From contig NZ_SPQT01000022.1 of assembly GCF_004571025.1 (NCBI RefSeq), positions 62,001 through 126,000 on the forward strand: a stretch of DNA of 64,000 nt. The letters are read 5' to 3'. The stretch is from Bradyrhizobium niftali (GTDB lineage: Bacteria; Pseudomonadota; Alphaproteobacteria; Rhizobiales; Xanthobacteraceae). Shown here piece after piece: positions 9,496-18,653 of the stretch. The notes beneath the pieces are model-generated. The model searched no databases, was not told the origin of the DNA, and saw nothing but the letters and a program-made list of their open reading frames with translations. Position 1 is the first letter of the stretch. Each line of letters opens with the position of its first letter. The position numbers and the translations under genes are program-made.

Positions 9496-10572
9496 TCAGA
9501 TTTCGAGCTGCTCGTTGGCGACGATCTCGATGCCAAAGCCGGACAGGCCCTTGTAGTCGTGCACCGAGGACGTGAGATGCCGGATCGAGGTGACACCGAG
9601 ATCGCGCAGGATCTGCGCGCCGACGCCGATCTCGCGCCACTGGCGGTTGCGGTCGGCCTCCGTCGACGTCTCGTCCGGGAGCGGGGCCACCGGCACGCCG
9701 GCTGCGCCGTCACGCAAATAGACCAGCACGCCACGGCCGGACTTCTCGAAATGCTCGAGCACGGCCGCCATGCGCTTGTGGCCGGTGAAGATGTCCTTGA
9801 CGATGTTCGGCTTGTGGAAGCGCGTCAGCACGTTCTTGCCGTCGCCGACGCCGTTGTAGACGAAGGCGACGTGGGCGATGGAGTCGAACGGCGAGCGATA
9901 GGCATAGCCCTGCAAGGGGCCGATCGGGCTGTCGGTGACGAAGGTCGAGACCCGCTCGATCAGCTTCTCACGCACCTGGCGGTAGGCGATCATGTCCGCG
10001 ATGGTGACGTGCTTGAGCTTGTGCTGGACGGCGAAGCGGGCGACCTGCTCGCCCTTCATCACGCTGCCGTCGTCGTTCATCAGCTCACTGATGACGCCGA
10101 CCGGCGGCAGGCCGGAGAGCTTGCAGAGGTCGACGGCGGCCTCGGTATGGCCGGAGCGCAGCAGCACGCCGCCATCCTTGGCGATCAGCGGAAAGATGTG
10201 GCCGGGCCGGGCGAAATCGTTGGCGCCGACATTGGGATTGGACAGCGCGCGGCAGCACGAGGCGCGCTCATCGGCGGAGATGCCGGTGCCTCCGTCGGGC
10301 TTGTAGTCGATCGAGACCGTGAACGCGGTGGTGTGCGCGGAATCGTTGTGGGCCACCATGGGATCGAGCCGCAGGCGGCGCGCGTCCTCCGTGGTCACGG
10401 GCGCGCAGACGATGCCGGAGGTGTGGCGGATGATGAATGCCATCTTCTCGGCGGTGCAGAGCGAGGCCGCGACGATCAGATCGCCCTCGCCCTCGCGGTC
10501 CTCGTCGTCCGTGACGACGACGAGCTCGCCCCTGGCAAAGGCCTGCAAGACTTCCTGGACGGTATCGGGCAT
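9496..10572 (-). CDS. ribB: 3,4-dihydroxy-2-butanone 4-phosphate synthase with degenerate GTP cyclohydrolase II domain
   Basis: A 358-aa riboflavin-pathway protein. The N-terminal domain (about 1-200) has the DHBP synthase acidic loop (TDDEDREGEGDL), the HTSGIVCAP block and RPGHIFPL plus RSGHTEAAVDL, so it should convert ribulose 5-phosphate to the four-carbon riboflavin precursor. The C-terminal half has the RibA fold length but lacks the zinc-binding cysteines expected after the RxHSEC position; here it reads RFHKPNIVKDIFTGHKR. The GTP cyclohydrolase II activity is therefore probably lost, as in other alphaproteobacterial RibBX/RibBA-like proteins. No FMN riboswitch is seen upstream. Confidence 0.88.
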   Translation of the reverse strand: MPDTVQEVLQAFARGELVVVTDDEDREGEGDLIVAASLCTAEKMAFIIRHTSGIVCAPVTTEDARRLRLDPMVAHNDSAHTTAFTVSIDYKPDGGTGISADERASCCRALSNPNVGANDFARPGHIFPLIAKDGGVLLRSGHTEAAVDLCKLSGLPPVGVISELMNDDGSVMKGEQVARFAVQHKLKHVTIADMIAYRQVREKLIERVSTFVTDSPIGPLQGYAYRSPFDSIAHVAFVYNGVGDGKNVLTRFHKPNIVKDIFTGHKRMAAVLEHFEKSGRGVLVYLRDGAAGVPVAPLPDETSTEADRNRQWREIGVGAQILRDLGVTSIRHLTSSVHDYKGLSGFGIEIVANEQLEI

Positions 10573-10760
10573 TTCCCAATCTCTATCGGTTATGAGCCGG
10601 GGGCTCAGCGGACGCCTTAGCCGGACTTGGCCCCAAGCGCTAGTGTCCTGGACGCAACCGCATATGCCGGATGGCCGTCGGGGCGGCGGGTCTCAGGCTT
10701 GCACCGAAGATACCAGGGATATAGGCGCACAAACCCCGGATGGAAGACGACCGGACGCCG

Positions 10761-12491
10761 TCAGGGCAGCACCTCTCGCCGCTCGCCGAGCCGCAGGTCG
10801 AGCTCGGCGCGCTTGTCCGCGAGCAGGCCGGCCTGGGCGGCCTCGATCACGGTAAACAGCTCGTGGGCGTCGCTGAGCCGGGTCACGGTGACGTAGCTGG
10901 CGCCGGCCTCGTAGAGCTCGCCCACGTCCGACAAAAGATCGGCCGTAGCCACGATCATGGCGGTCGGGTTGAGGGTGCGGACGTGGCGGACGAGCTTCTC
11001 GTTGCTGGCGCCCTTGAGAAGCGCATCCGGCACGCTGAGGATGATCATCTCGGACTTGCCGACGCCGGCATGGAGCAGCGTGTCCGCGCTGCTGATGTCG
11101 CCATAGATCACGTGCAGGCCGCGCGAAAGCAGGGTCTGGTACACATTGGGGTTGAAATCGACCACGGTGATCTGCTCGAGCAGCACCGGCGCCTGCCGTT
11201 CGATCTCGGCCAGCAGCGCGCTCGCCGCGCGGAAAAAGCCGAGGATGACGATGCGGCGGGCCTCGCCATGGCCGCCCTCGTGGCCCTCCTCGGCATGGCC
11301 GTTGCCGTGATCGAGATCGCGCAGGCCGATCCGCTTCAACGGGCCGATCGCCCAGCGGGTGATCTCGTCGCTGCGCGTCATCACGAAGGTCGAGAGCACG
11401 GCCAGCACCACGAAGGCGAAGGAGGCCGCGTTCGCCGTTTCGGCGGCGATGTGGTTGTCGGTGACCCCGGTCTGGATCACCACCAGCGAGAATTCCGATA
11501 TCTGCGCGAGGTTCAGGGCCGGCAACAGGCTGGCACGCAGCCCCTGCTTCATCAGGTAGAGCGGCGTGAAGGTCGTGACGAGCCGGCTCACCACCGTGAA
11601 CGCCGCGATCATCAAGGCAAGCCCGATCACGGAGAGGCCGGGCACGGGAATGGTCATGCCGAGCGCGACGAAGAACAGCGTGATGAAGAAGTCGCGCAGC
11701 GTGGTGACCTTGGCGGTGACGTCGAGTGCATAGGGAAAGGTCGAGAGCGAGACGCCGGCGATCAGGGCGCCCATCTCGCGCGACAGCGACAGCCGCTCCG
11801 CGGTCTCGGCGACGAGAAAGCACCAGGCGAGCGCGCCGAGCAGGATCAGTTCGGGCCGGCGGGCGATCTGGTGGAAGAGGCGCGGCAGCACATAACGGCT
11901 GACCAGCAGCGCCGCTGCGACCAGCACCGCGACGCGGCCGATCGAGAGCAGGATGACGCTCACTTGCAGATTGGCAAGACTCGGCTGCACCGCCAGAAAC
12001 AGGATGGCGAAGATATCCTGGAGCACCAGCACGCCGAGCGTGATGCGGCCGGGCAGCGTGTCGAGCTCACGCTTCTCGTAGAGCACCTTGACGATGATGA
12101 CGGTGCTCGACAGCGCGCAGGCGATACAGAGATAGACCGCATCGAAATGGCCGCCGCCGAGCGACAGGCCGATGCCGGCGAAGAACAGGACCCCGAGCAG
12201 GCAGCCGCCGAGCAGCTGGCCGCCCGCCGCGAACAGGATCACCCTTCCCGCCCGCACGATCTTCTTCAGGTCGATCTCAAGGCCGATCATGAACAGCATG
12301 AAGATCAGGCCGAGCTCGGAGATGACGCTGATCGATTCCTGCGACTTGACCCACCCGGCACCGAATGGACCTATGCAAAAGCCGGCGATAAGGTAGGCCA
12401 GGATCAGCGGCTGCCGGGAGAAATGGGCGAGCAGGCCCAGCATCCAGGCAAACAGGATACAGAGAGTGATGTCGCGAATGAGCTCGTGCAT
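10761..12491 (-). CDS. CPA2 cation:proton antiporter with TrkA-N domain (KefB/YbaL type)
   Basis: A 576-aa inner-membrane antiporter. About twelve hydrophobic segments cover residues 1-390, including GLIFMLFMIGLEIDL and ALSSTVIIVKVL typical of KefB/KefC/YbaL. A His/Glu-rich linker (HGNGHAEEGHEGGHGEA) follows, then a cytosolic Rossmann TrkA-N domain (RIVILGFFRAASALLAEI to VIYGDISSADTLLHAG). The linker and TrkA-N domain suggest gating by a nucleotide or thiol adduct. Start: I took MHELIRDITL and not an upstream in-frame Met that adds 17 weak residues. The transported ion is probably K+; this is inference from the family. Confidence 0.9.
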   Translation of the reverse strand: MHELIRDITLCILFAWMLGLLAHFSRQPLILAYLIAGFCIGPFGAGWVKSQESISVISELGLIFMLFMIGLEIDLKKIVRAGRVILFAAGGQLLGGCLLGVLFFAGIGLSLGGGHFDAVYLCIACALSSTVIIVKVLYEKRELDTLPGRITLGVLVLQDIFAILFLAVQPSLANLQVSVILLSIGRVAVLVAAALLVSRYVLPRLFHQIARRPELILLGALAWCFLVAETAERLSLSREMGALIAGVSLSTFPYALDVTAKVTTLRDFFITLFFVALGMTIPVPGLSVIGLALMIAAFTVVSRLVTTFTPLYLMKQGLRASLLPALNLAQISEFSLVVIQTGVTDNHIAAETANAASFAFVVLAVLSTFVMTRSDEITRWAIGPLKRIGLRDLDHGNGHAEEGHEGGHGEARRIVILGFFRAASALLAEIERQAPVLLEQITVVDFNPNVYQTLLSRGLHVIYGDISSADTLLHAGVGKSEMIILSVPDALLKGASNEKLVRHVRTLNPTAMIVATADLLSDVGELYEAGASYVTVTRLSDAHELFTVIEAAQAGLLADKRAELDLRLGERREVLP

Positions 12492-12558
12492 GCCAAATTG
12501 GTCCGTTTCGCCGCACCCTAGAGACGGGTTGCGCCGCGGCAAGCGAGCAATTCGTCAC

Positions 12559-13086
12559 ATGCGGATCGTGCTCTGGCTGATAGCCCTGCTAGGTTCATTC
12601 GCGTCCGCTTTGCCGGCCGCGGCCCAATCCAAGGTCAATATCGAACAAAACTTTGCCGATTCGCTCACCGCGCTGCCGAAGGAGGAACTGGCCGTCGCCG
12701 GCGGGTTCTATGTGCCGGCCTATTCCAGCGTCGCGATGAGCCAGGGCAAGCTGCGCGTCGATTTCTCGGTGACATTGAGCGTTCACAACGCCTCCGAGAC
12801 TCAGCCACTGGTGGTCAAACGCATCGCCTATTTCGACACTGCAGGCAAGCAGGTCGAAAGCTATCTGAAGGCGCCGGTGGCCTTGAGGCCCCTCGCCACC
12901 GTCTCGATCTTCATTCCGACCGACGACGTGCGCGGCGGGACCGGAGCCAATTTCCTCGTCGACTGGGCGGCAACCGGCGAGATCGCCGAGCCGGTGGTCG
13001 AGGCCTTGATGGTTGGCGGCGTCGCCAATGCGCATTACGCTTTCATCAGCCAGGGACGTCCGACCCGGACGGCCACAAAGAAGTAG
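12559..13086 (+). CDS. Secreted DUF3124-like protein
   Basis: A 175-aa protein with a clear Sec signal peptide (IVLWLIALLGSFASALPAAAQ, cleavage near residue 23). The mature domain is beta-rich: GGFYVPAYSSVAMSQGK, DFSVTLSVHNASETQPL, YFDTAGKQVESYL and ALRPLATVSIFIPTDD resemble the DUF3124 family, which has no established function. The ATG at 12559 begins the signal peptide; an upstream in-frame start overlaps the divergent antiporter gene and is unlikely. It probably faces the periplasm. It is not obviously co-transcribed with the aminotransferase 90 bp downstream. Confidence 0.75.
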   Translation: MRIVLWLIALLGSFASALPAAAQSKVNIEQNFADSLTALPKEELAVAGGFYVPAYSSVAMSQGKLRVDFSVTLSVHNASETQPLVVKRIAYFDTAGKQVESYLKAPVALRPLATVSIFIPTDDVRGGTGANFLVDWAATGEIAEPVVEALMVGGVANAHYAFISQGRPTRTATKK

Positions 13087-13175
13087 AGGGCCGTCCGACC
13101 CGGACGGCCGGCAAGACGTAAAGCAGGCCGGTGCAAAGCCGGTCGCTCAACAAGAACAAAACGAGGAACGCTCCC

Positions 13176-14408
13176 ATGACGTCCAGCTTCGATTTCGCGC
13201 CCCTGTTTCCCGCAGGGCTGCCGGCCCCTTCCGCGCGCTGGACGGGCCTTGCCAAATACAGCTTCGTCGGCGGCAACAATGATTCCGAGCAGGTGCCGCT
13301 GGACGAGCTGATCGAGGCGGCCAACCTCGCCCTGCAACGCGAGGGCCGATCGCTCGCCACTTACGGTCTGGCGCATGGTCCGCAAGGTTACCTGCCGCTG
13401 CGCGAATTCCTCGTCTCCAAGCTGAAGCGCGATGCCGGCGTCAACTGCACGGTCGACGATCTCCTGATCGTCTCCGGCTCGCTCCAGGCGCTCGACCTCG
13501 TCAACAATACGCTGCTCGCCCGCGGCGATACCGTGATCTTCGAGCAGGACAGCTATCAGGGCTCGCTGAACCGCCTGGCACGGCTCGGCGTCAACGTAGC
13601 AGGCATTCCGCTCGATGCGGACGGCATGCGCATGGACGTGCTGGCCACGACGCTGGCCGACCTGAAGAGCCGCGGCATCCGCCCAAAATACATCTACACC
13701 ATCCCCACGGTGCAGAACCCGACCGGCAGCATCATGCCGGAGAGCCGCCGCGCCGAGCTGGTGCGGCTCGCCGCCGAGTATGGCGTGCCGATCTTCGAGG
13801 ACGACTGCTATGCCGATCTCGTCTGGTCGGGACAGCGGCCGCCGGCAATCTACGCGATGAGCCCGAACGGCGGCGTGATCCATATCGGCTCGTTCTCGAA
13901 ATCGATCGCGCCGGCGCTGCGCGTCGGCTTCGTCGTCGCGCCCTGGGATGTGATGTCGCGGATGCTGTCGCTGAAGACGGATGCCGGCTCCGGCGCGCTG
14001 GAGCAGATGGTGCTGGCGGCCTATTGCAAGCCGCATTTCGCAAGCCACGTGCCGGCCCTGACGAAGGTGCTGCGCACCAAGCTCGATACGCTGATGGAAG
14101 CCCTCAACGAGCAGTTCGGGACGGCGGCGGAGTTCGAAGAGCCCAAGGGCGGCATCTTCCTGTGGGTGAAGCTGCCCGACCAGGTCGATACGCTGAAGCT
14201 GTATCAGGCCGCGCTTGCTGCCGGCGTGTCGATCAATCCGGGGCCGGAATGGTCGACCAACAAGGGCCATTCCAGCTCACGCCTCAGGCTGTGCTTTGCC
14301 AGCCCCTCACATCAGCAGATCCGCGAGGGCGTCGCTGTGCTGGCCGAGGTCTGCCGCAGGGAGTTCGGCGTGCCCGCCCGCAGCGCCAATGTGGAGAAGC
14401 GGGCTTAA
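13176..14408 (+). CDS. PLP-dependent aminotransferase (class I/II, MocR/2-aminoadipate type)
   Basis: A 410-aa fold-type I aminotransferase. Visible are the substrate/PLP region YGLAHGPQGYLPLREFL, VSGSLQALDLV, the IPTVQNPTGSIM loop, FEDDCYADLVW with the PLP Asp, the Schiff-base lysine in GSFSKSIAPALRVGF, and the C-terminal arginine in SSSRLRLCFASP. The pattern fits the LysN/2-aminoadipate or aromatic branch rather than a MocR regulator, as no wHTH domain precedes it. Start at MTSSFDF has AGGAAC upstream; an earlier in-frame start is less likely. Substrate is unknown. Confidence 0.88.
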   Translation: MTSSFDFAPLFPAGLPAPSARWTGLAKYSFVGGNNDSEQVPLDELIEAANLALQREGRSLATYGLAHGPQGYLPLREFLVSKLKRDAGVNCTVDDLLIVSGSLQALDLVNNTLLARGDTVIFEQDSYQGSLNRLARLGVNVAGIPLDADGMRMDVLATTLADLKSRGIRPKYIYTIPTVQNPTGSIMPESRRAELVRLAAEYGVPIFEDDCYADLVWSGQRPPAIYAMSPNGGVIHIGSFSKSIAPALRVGFVVAPWDVMSRMLSLKTDAGSGALEQMVLAAYCKPHFASHVPALTKVLRTKLDTLMEALNEQFGTAAEFEEPKGGIFLWVKLPDQVDTLKLYQAALAAGVSINPGPEWSTNKGHSSSRLRLCFASPSHQQIREGVAVLAEVCRREFGVPARSANVEKRA

Positions 14409-14415
14409 CGCCTCA

Positions 14416-14688
14416 TCAAGCCGCCTGGGGCTGGCTGCCGTGGATCGCGGAGGCCAGCCGCAGCAACAGGACGATCGAGACGTTGCCCTTGCCGGCCTCG
14501 ATCTGGGCGATATAGCGCTCGGAAATCCCGGAGCGGCGGGCCAACTCCCGGCGCGACAGGTCGCAGCGCATGCGCGAGGATCTCAAGCGGTCGCCCAGTT
14601 CGGCCAAAAACGCGGTCTCCGAATAAGGCGGCACGGCACAGCTGCCCGGCAGCACTTCGCCCGCAAAATCCATGACTTGATTCAGCAT
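14416..14688 (-). CDS. XRE-family HTH transcriptional regulator
   Basis: A 90-aa DNA-binding protein with a single Cro/C1-type helix-turn-helix: LGDRLRSSRMRCDLSRRELA then RSGISERYIAQIEAGKGNVS and a third helix IVLLLRLASAI. No sensor domain is attached. The start at MLNQVMDF is chosen; the longer frame adds 20 residues of doubtful quality that run toward the next gene. It is convergent with the aminotransferase, ending 8 bp from its stop, so control of that gene is possible but not shown by the layout. Confidence 0.8.
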   Translation of the reverse strand: MLNQVMDFAGEVLPGSCAVPPYSETAFLAELGDRLRSSRMRCDLSRRELARRSGISERYIAQIEAGKGNVSIVLLLRLASAIHGSQPQAA

Positions 14689-14846
14689 TGGTCTATCCAC
14701 GTTCGCCTTCGGGAAGCGCCATCCTAGCCTGGAAGCGGCCGGCCTCATTGACGCGGATCAAATTCGCGCGCGATCGGCGGCTGCCGTGGACGACCGCGGG
14801 CGGGATGCTACACTTTGGAATTCTTCGAGGTGGGGCCTTTCAGGAC

Positions 14847-15299
14847 ATGACGCGTTGTATGAGCCGCTGGACCACGGCCGCGGTGGTGTGGGTCGCGTTC
14901 ACGTCCACGGCCGGTGCCGAGACGCTTGCGGCGACGGTCGAACAATGGGGCCTGCTCGGCTCATGGGCGGTCGATTGCGCGGTCCGGCCCGACCGTGACA
15001 AGGGTGCGCTCCTGACTTACGAAATCCAGAAGGATGGCCGGGTGATGTACCGGCGCAATTTCGGCGAGGCCAAGGACGAGAACGAGGTCGTGTCCGCCAC
15101 GGTCAACGCCGAGGGCCTGCTCAATGTGATGGTGTACTTTCCATCGCTGCATCAGACCCGCGAGTTCGGGCTGCTGCTGGCCAAGGACGGCAGCCTGCGC
15201 GCGATCTACAATCGCAGCGAGCGCGGCGCGTACACGATCAGGGACGGCAAATACGTCGCCACGGGCGCGCCGACGCCTGCGCAGCAACGCTGCGATTGA
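14847..15299 (+). CDS. Secreted hypothetical protein
   Basis: A 150-aa protein not recognised by name. The N-terminus MTRCMSRWTTAAVVWVAFTS ending at TAGAETLA is a Sec signal peptide. The mature part opens with WGLLGSWAVDCAVRP and contains two further features: a likely disulfide between that Cys and the final QQRCD, and short beta-strand repeats with GRVMYRR and LRAIYNRSERGAYTIRDGKY. This fits a small periplasmic lipocalin-like or META-like barrel, but that is inference. Bicistronic coupling with the neighbouring small gene is not apparent. Confidence 0.65.
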   Translation: MTRCMSRWTTAAVVWVAFTSTAGAETLAATVEQWGLLGSWAVDCAVRPDRDKGALLTYEIQKDGRVMYRRNFGEAKDENEVVSATVNAEGLLNVMVYFPSLHQTREFGLLLAKDGSLRAIYNRSERGAYTIRDGKYVATGAPTPAQQRCD

Positions 15300-15394
15300 G
15301 CATCTGAACATCCGTTCAGAATTCTCCGCCAGTTCCTCCGGAACGTTCGCACGCACGCGCCGTTCTCATCTGCATTGGATTGGAGGAGGACATC

Positions 15395-15610
15395 ATGAAG
15401 AAGCTTGGTTATGTGGTTGCTGCTCTCGGCGCGTTCGCGATCATTGCACCGACGATGGCGAGTGCCGAAACGGTGGTGATCAAGAACGGCCACCATGGCT
15501 ACGGCGCGCGCGCCGAAATGCGTGAGCATCGTGATCATGGCTGGCATCGCGGCTGGCACCATCGCGATCGTGTCGTCGTGGTCAAGCGCAACCATCACCA
15601 CTGGGACTAA
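15395..15610 (+). CDS. Small secreted histidine-rich protein
   Basis: A 71-aa protein with a signal peptide (KKLGYVVAALGAFAIIAPTM then ASAE) and a short mature region full of His and Arg (GHHGYGARAEMREH, HGWHRGWHHRDR, KRNHHHWD). GGAGGAGG lies 6-13 bp before the ATG, a very strong ribosome binding site that argues for this start over one five codons upstream. A hairpin terminator follows. Metal binding or acid/oxidative stress roles are plausible for such proteins; none is demonstrated. Confidence 0.75.
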   Translation: MKKLGYVVAALGAFAIIAPTMASAETVVIKNGHHGYGARAEMREHRDHGWHRGWHHRDRVVVVKRNHHHWD

Positions 15611-15627
15611 CGCGCAACGCAACATGG

Positions 15628-15654
15628 AAATGGCCCCTTGCGGGGCCATTTCTT
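15628..15654 (+). terminator. Intrinsic terminator after the His-rich gene
   Basis: AAATGGCCCC, a 4-nt loop, GGGGCCATTT and TCTTT: a 10-bp perfect stem with a T-rich tail, 18 bp after the stop. The convergent aldo/keto reductase ends 23 bp further on, so it may act in both directions. Confidence 0.8.
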
Positions 15655-15676
15655 TGTGTGCGCAACATGCGCTTGG

Positions 15677-16495
15677 TCAGTCCCACGCCGGCGCAAAGCC
15701 GGGATTGACGCAGCGCCTGTCCTTCGGCAGCGCGGCGATCTTCTTGCGGTCGGCATCGTCGAGCGTGATCTTCAGCGCATCGAGATTGGCCTGCTGGCTC
15801 TCGCGGCGCGAGGCCTTCGGGATCGCCGCGACGCCGCCCTGGTCGAGCAGCCATTTCAACGCAACCTGCGCAGCGGTCGCGTTGTGCTTGGTGCCGATCT
15901 CCGCCAGCACCGGATCGGAGGCAATGCGCCCCTGCGCCAGCGGGCAATAGGCGACCAGCGGAATCGACCTGGCATTGAGATAGTCCAGCACCTTCGATTG
16001 ATCGAGCATCGCGTGATATTCGATCTGGTTGCAGGCGATCGGCGCCCTGATCTCCTCGACCGCGATCTTGAGCAGCGCCGTGGTGAAATTGGCGACGCCG
16101 ATCGCCCGCGTGCGCCCCTCCTCGTTCAGCTTCATCAAGGTCTCGAACACCGCGCCCCAGTTCGCGGACCTGGACGGCCAGTGCACGAGATAGAGATCGA
16201 CATGGTCGAGCCGGAGCTTCTCCAGGCTGGCGTCGAAGGCCCGCCGGATCGCATCCGGTGCCAAATTCTCATGCCAGACCTTCGTCGTGACGTGCAGCTC
16301 GCTACGCGGCAGCCGGGCCGCGGCGAGCGCGGCGCCGATGGATTCCTCGTTGGCATACATTTCAGCCGTGTCGATGTGGCGATAGCCGACCGACAGCGCG
16401 CTCTCGACCGCGGCACGGCAGGCATCGCCCTGCATGCGGAAGGTGCCGAGGCCGAGCTTGGGCATGCTGATGCCCTGTGTCTTCAGATTGTCCAT
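15677..16495 (-). CDS. Aldo/keto reductase
   Basis: A 272-aa NADPH-dependent TIM-barrel reductase. The catalytic tetrad is visible: the Asp in GYRHIDTAEMYANE with its Tyr, the Lys in VTTKVWHENL and the His in DLYLVHWPS. The cofactor segment IPKASRRESQQANLDA is intact. It resembles bacterial 2,5-diketo-D-gluconate reductase-type enzymes (DkgB), although the true substrate is probably a range of aldehydes. It stands alone with a 258-bp upstream gap. A second aldo/keto reductase at 60192 is only distantly similar. Confidence 0.9.
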   Translation of the reverse strand: MDNLKTQGISMPKLGLGTFRMQGDACRAAVESALSVGYRHIDTAEMYANEESIGAALAAARLPRSELHVTTKVWHENLAPDAIRRAFDASLEKLRLDHVDLYLVHWPSRSANWGAVFETLMKLNEEGRTRAIGVANFTTALLKIAVEEIRAPIACNQIEYHAMLDQSKVLDYLNARSIPLVAYCPLAQGRIASDPVLAEIGTKHNATAAQVALKWLLDQGGVAAIPKASRRESQQANLDALKITLDDADRKKIAALPKDRRCVNPGFAPAWD

Positions 16496-16753
16496 AAAAC
16501 AGGCTCCTGACGTATTTCAGCCCGCTGAGATGCCCGCGGTGAGGCCGTGGGGACAGACTCTTCGGTGATGGAAAAGAGGTGGCGGGAGGCGACACTATAG
16601 CGCGATGGCCGAAGGGGACCAAATCAAGATCAGTTTAGCAAGATAGCCGGCGGGCATCGCCGCAACAGCCAAACGGCATTTCAGATCATCGCTCTCTCCT
16701 GTCAGCATCTCACCATCGCGGTCGTTCCGGCCGCAGGCAATCAGGAGACGATC

Positions 16754-16975
16754 ATGAAGACGCTTTTGACGATGGCCTTTGTAGCGGCAACCCTCGCCAG
16801 CGCAGTTCCGGCGCATGCCGACCGCTTTGCCTACACGGGCTCGCTCAAACAGGGCGAATTCTTTGTCCGGCAACCCGCCGCGCCGCGAGCGCCTGACTGG
16901 ATGAATGCGCGCGCAGAGGCTCCGCAGGCCACGCCCCGTCCCGTGCGCGGCGGCATCGGCTTGCGCATGCCTTAG
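16754..16975 (+). CDS. Small secreted hypothetical protein
   Basis: A 73-aa protein with a Sec signal peptide (MKTLLTMAFVAATLASAVPA, cleavage after HA-D) and a mature part of about 50 residues rich in Pro, Ala and Arg (RQPAAPRAPDWMNARAEAPQ). CAGGAGACGATC directly before the ATG gives a good ribosome binding site. Its last four bases overlap the end of the convergent phoD gene. No function can be named; it looks like one of the many short exported proteins of bradyrhizobia. Confidence 0.7.
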   Translation: MKTLLTMAFVAATLASAVPAHADRFAYTGSLKQGEFFVRQPAAPRAPDWMNARAEAPQATPRPVRGGIGLRMP

Positions 16976-18537
16976 GAATGCTGCGCGACCACGGTCGGGT
17001 GCGCCTGCGACTGCGGCACGATGTCGACCGACCAGAGGTCGCGGTTGTCGACGTCCTTCAGCGTCACGGTCATCACGCCGGTCACGCCATCGATATCGAC
17101 GCGGCCGAAGAACTGAAGTCCGAAACACGGCGCCAAATTCTCGCCCTGCGCCTCGCTGCAGCCGTTCTGGTACATCGCGACCGCACCAAAAGTGTCGTCG
17201 AGCTCGCCCGGACCCCAGGTGCCGGCATGCAGCGGGCCAGAGACGAACTCCCAGAACGGCTCGAAATCCTGGAATTGCGCGCTGTTCGGATCGTAGTAAT
17301 GCGCGGCGGTGTAGTGCATGTCTGCGGTGAGCCAGACGACGTTGCGCACGCCCGCGCGCTTGATGGAGCTGAGCAAATCGGCGATCTCGTGCTCGCGTCT
17401 ATCGGGCGGCCCATTACCGAGCGCGACCGCATCGAGGCTGATCAGGCCGATCGGCAGGTCGGCCGCGATCACCTTCCAGGTCGCGCGCGAGGCTGCGAGC
17501 TCCCGCTTCAGCCAGGCCAGCTGCTCGGCGCCCAGGATCCAGCCGCGATGGTCGTTACCCTTGTTCCAGGTGTCATCGCGAAAACTGCGCATGTCGATCA
17601 TGAAGACGTCGAGCAGCGGTCCATAAGCGATCTTGCGATAGACCCGCCCCTGCCGTGCGCCGACGTCGCGGATCGGCATGAAGTCGAAGAAGGCGCGGCG
17701 GGCGCGCGCGACCAGGCGCGGCGTGCCGTCGTCCTCATAGCCAGCCTCGTCATAGCTGCCGGACGGGGACCAGTCGTTGCTGACCTCGTGGTCGTCCCAC
17801 TGCGCAAACATCGGCACATTCGCGTGGAAATCGCGAAAATGCTCGTCGAGATGATTGTATTTGTAGTTGCCGCGAAATTGCGCCAGCGTGTGCGCGACCT
17901 CGGATTTTTCTTCCGTGACGATGTTGCGCCAGGTCTCGCCGTTCGGCAGCTTCTGTTCGGATGGAATCGTGCAGTCGGCGTAGATATGGTCACCGGAGTG
18001 AATGAAGAAGTCAGGGCGGTTGTCGAGCATGGTGCGATAGCTGCGATAGCCGCCGCGCGAGACGTCGATGCCCCAGCCCTGCCCCGCGGTGTCGCCGGAC
18101 CACAGGAACGAGATCGATTGCCCTGCGGCCGGCGCGGTGCGGAAATGGCCGACGCGGCTCTCGCCGGCGATGCCGGTCGCGATGTCGTCGAAGCGGACGC
18201 GATAGAAGATGTCCTGTCCGGGCGGCAGATCGCTCAGCAGCAGCTTCGAGGTGAAGTCGGCGTCGGGCAGCGCGTCGCTCGAGGCCGCCGCAATGATGGT
18301 CTTGAAACTCTCGACGGTGGAGCATTCCACCTGCATGCGCGCGGCCCGGTCGGCGCGCGCCCAGATCACGGCGGAGCCGTCCGAGACGTCGCCGGACTGG
18401 ATGCCGCCGGCGATCCGCGGGCGGTCGGCGGCACGGCTGATGGATGGCTTTGCGAGCGCGGCCAAGGCGAGGCTGGTGGTGGAGCGGACCAGGAATTGCC
18501 GCCGGGTCCATGCGCGCGGGGCGCGGAGCGTTGCCAT
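16972..18537 (-). CDS. phoD: Alkaline phosphatase D family protein (PhoD)
   Basis: A 521-aa exported phosphodiesterase/phosphomonoesterase. The N-terminus carries a Tat signal (TRRQFLVRSTTSLALAALAK). The PhoD metallophosphoesterase core follows: IWARADRAARMQVE (N-terminal domain), FLWSGDTAGQGWG, FIHSGDHIYADC, MFAQWDDHEVSNDWSP, AQLAWLKREL and NVVWLTADMHYTAAHYY supply the Asp, Asn and His ligands of the Fe/Ca centre. Length matches the family. It releases phosphate from organic phosphates in the periplasm. The gene stands alone and no Pho box was recognised upstream. Confidence 0.92.
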   Translation of the reverse strand: MATLRAPRAWTRRQFLVRSTTSLALAALAKPSISRAADRPRIAGGIQSGDVSDGSAVIWARADRAARMQVECSTVESFKTIIAAASSDALPDADFTSKLLLSDLPPGQDIFYRVRFDDIATGIAGESRVGHFRTAPAAGQSISFLWSGDTAGQGWGIDVSRGGYRSYRTMLDNRPDFFIHSGDHIYADCTIPSEQKLPNGETWRNIVTEEKSEVAHTLAQFRGNYKYNHLDEHFRDFHANVPMFAQWDDHEVSNDWSPSGSYDEAGYEDDGTPRLVARARRAFFDFMPIRDVGARQGRVYRKIAYGPLLDVFMIDMRSFRDDTWNKGNDHRGWILGAEQLAWLKRELAASRATWKVIAADLPIGLISLDAVALGNGPPDRREHEIADLLSSIKRAGVRNVVWLTADMHYTAAHYYDPNSAQFQDFEPFWEFVSGPLHAGTWGPGELDDTFGAVAMYQNGCSEAQGENLAPCFGLQFFGRVDIDGVTGVMTVTLKDVDNRDLWSVDIVPQSQAHPTVVAQHS

Positions 18538-18653
18538 TCAGGAGACCTTCGTCGAATCGCGACGGAAGGTGCCTGCGCTCCTTGACTCCTACCCTTACGG
18601 TTTCTTGACTCCGCGCCGACGGTTTTACGACGTGGGGATGACGGCCGATGGTC

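Noticed and set aside
10573..10760. An FMN riboswitch upstream of ribB
   Set aside because: I looked for the conserved RFN core blocks and do not see them; the gap holds only short inverted repeats.
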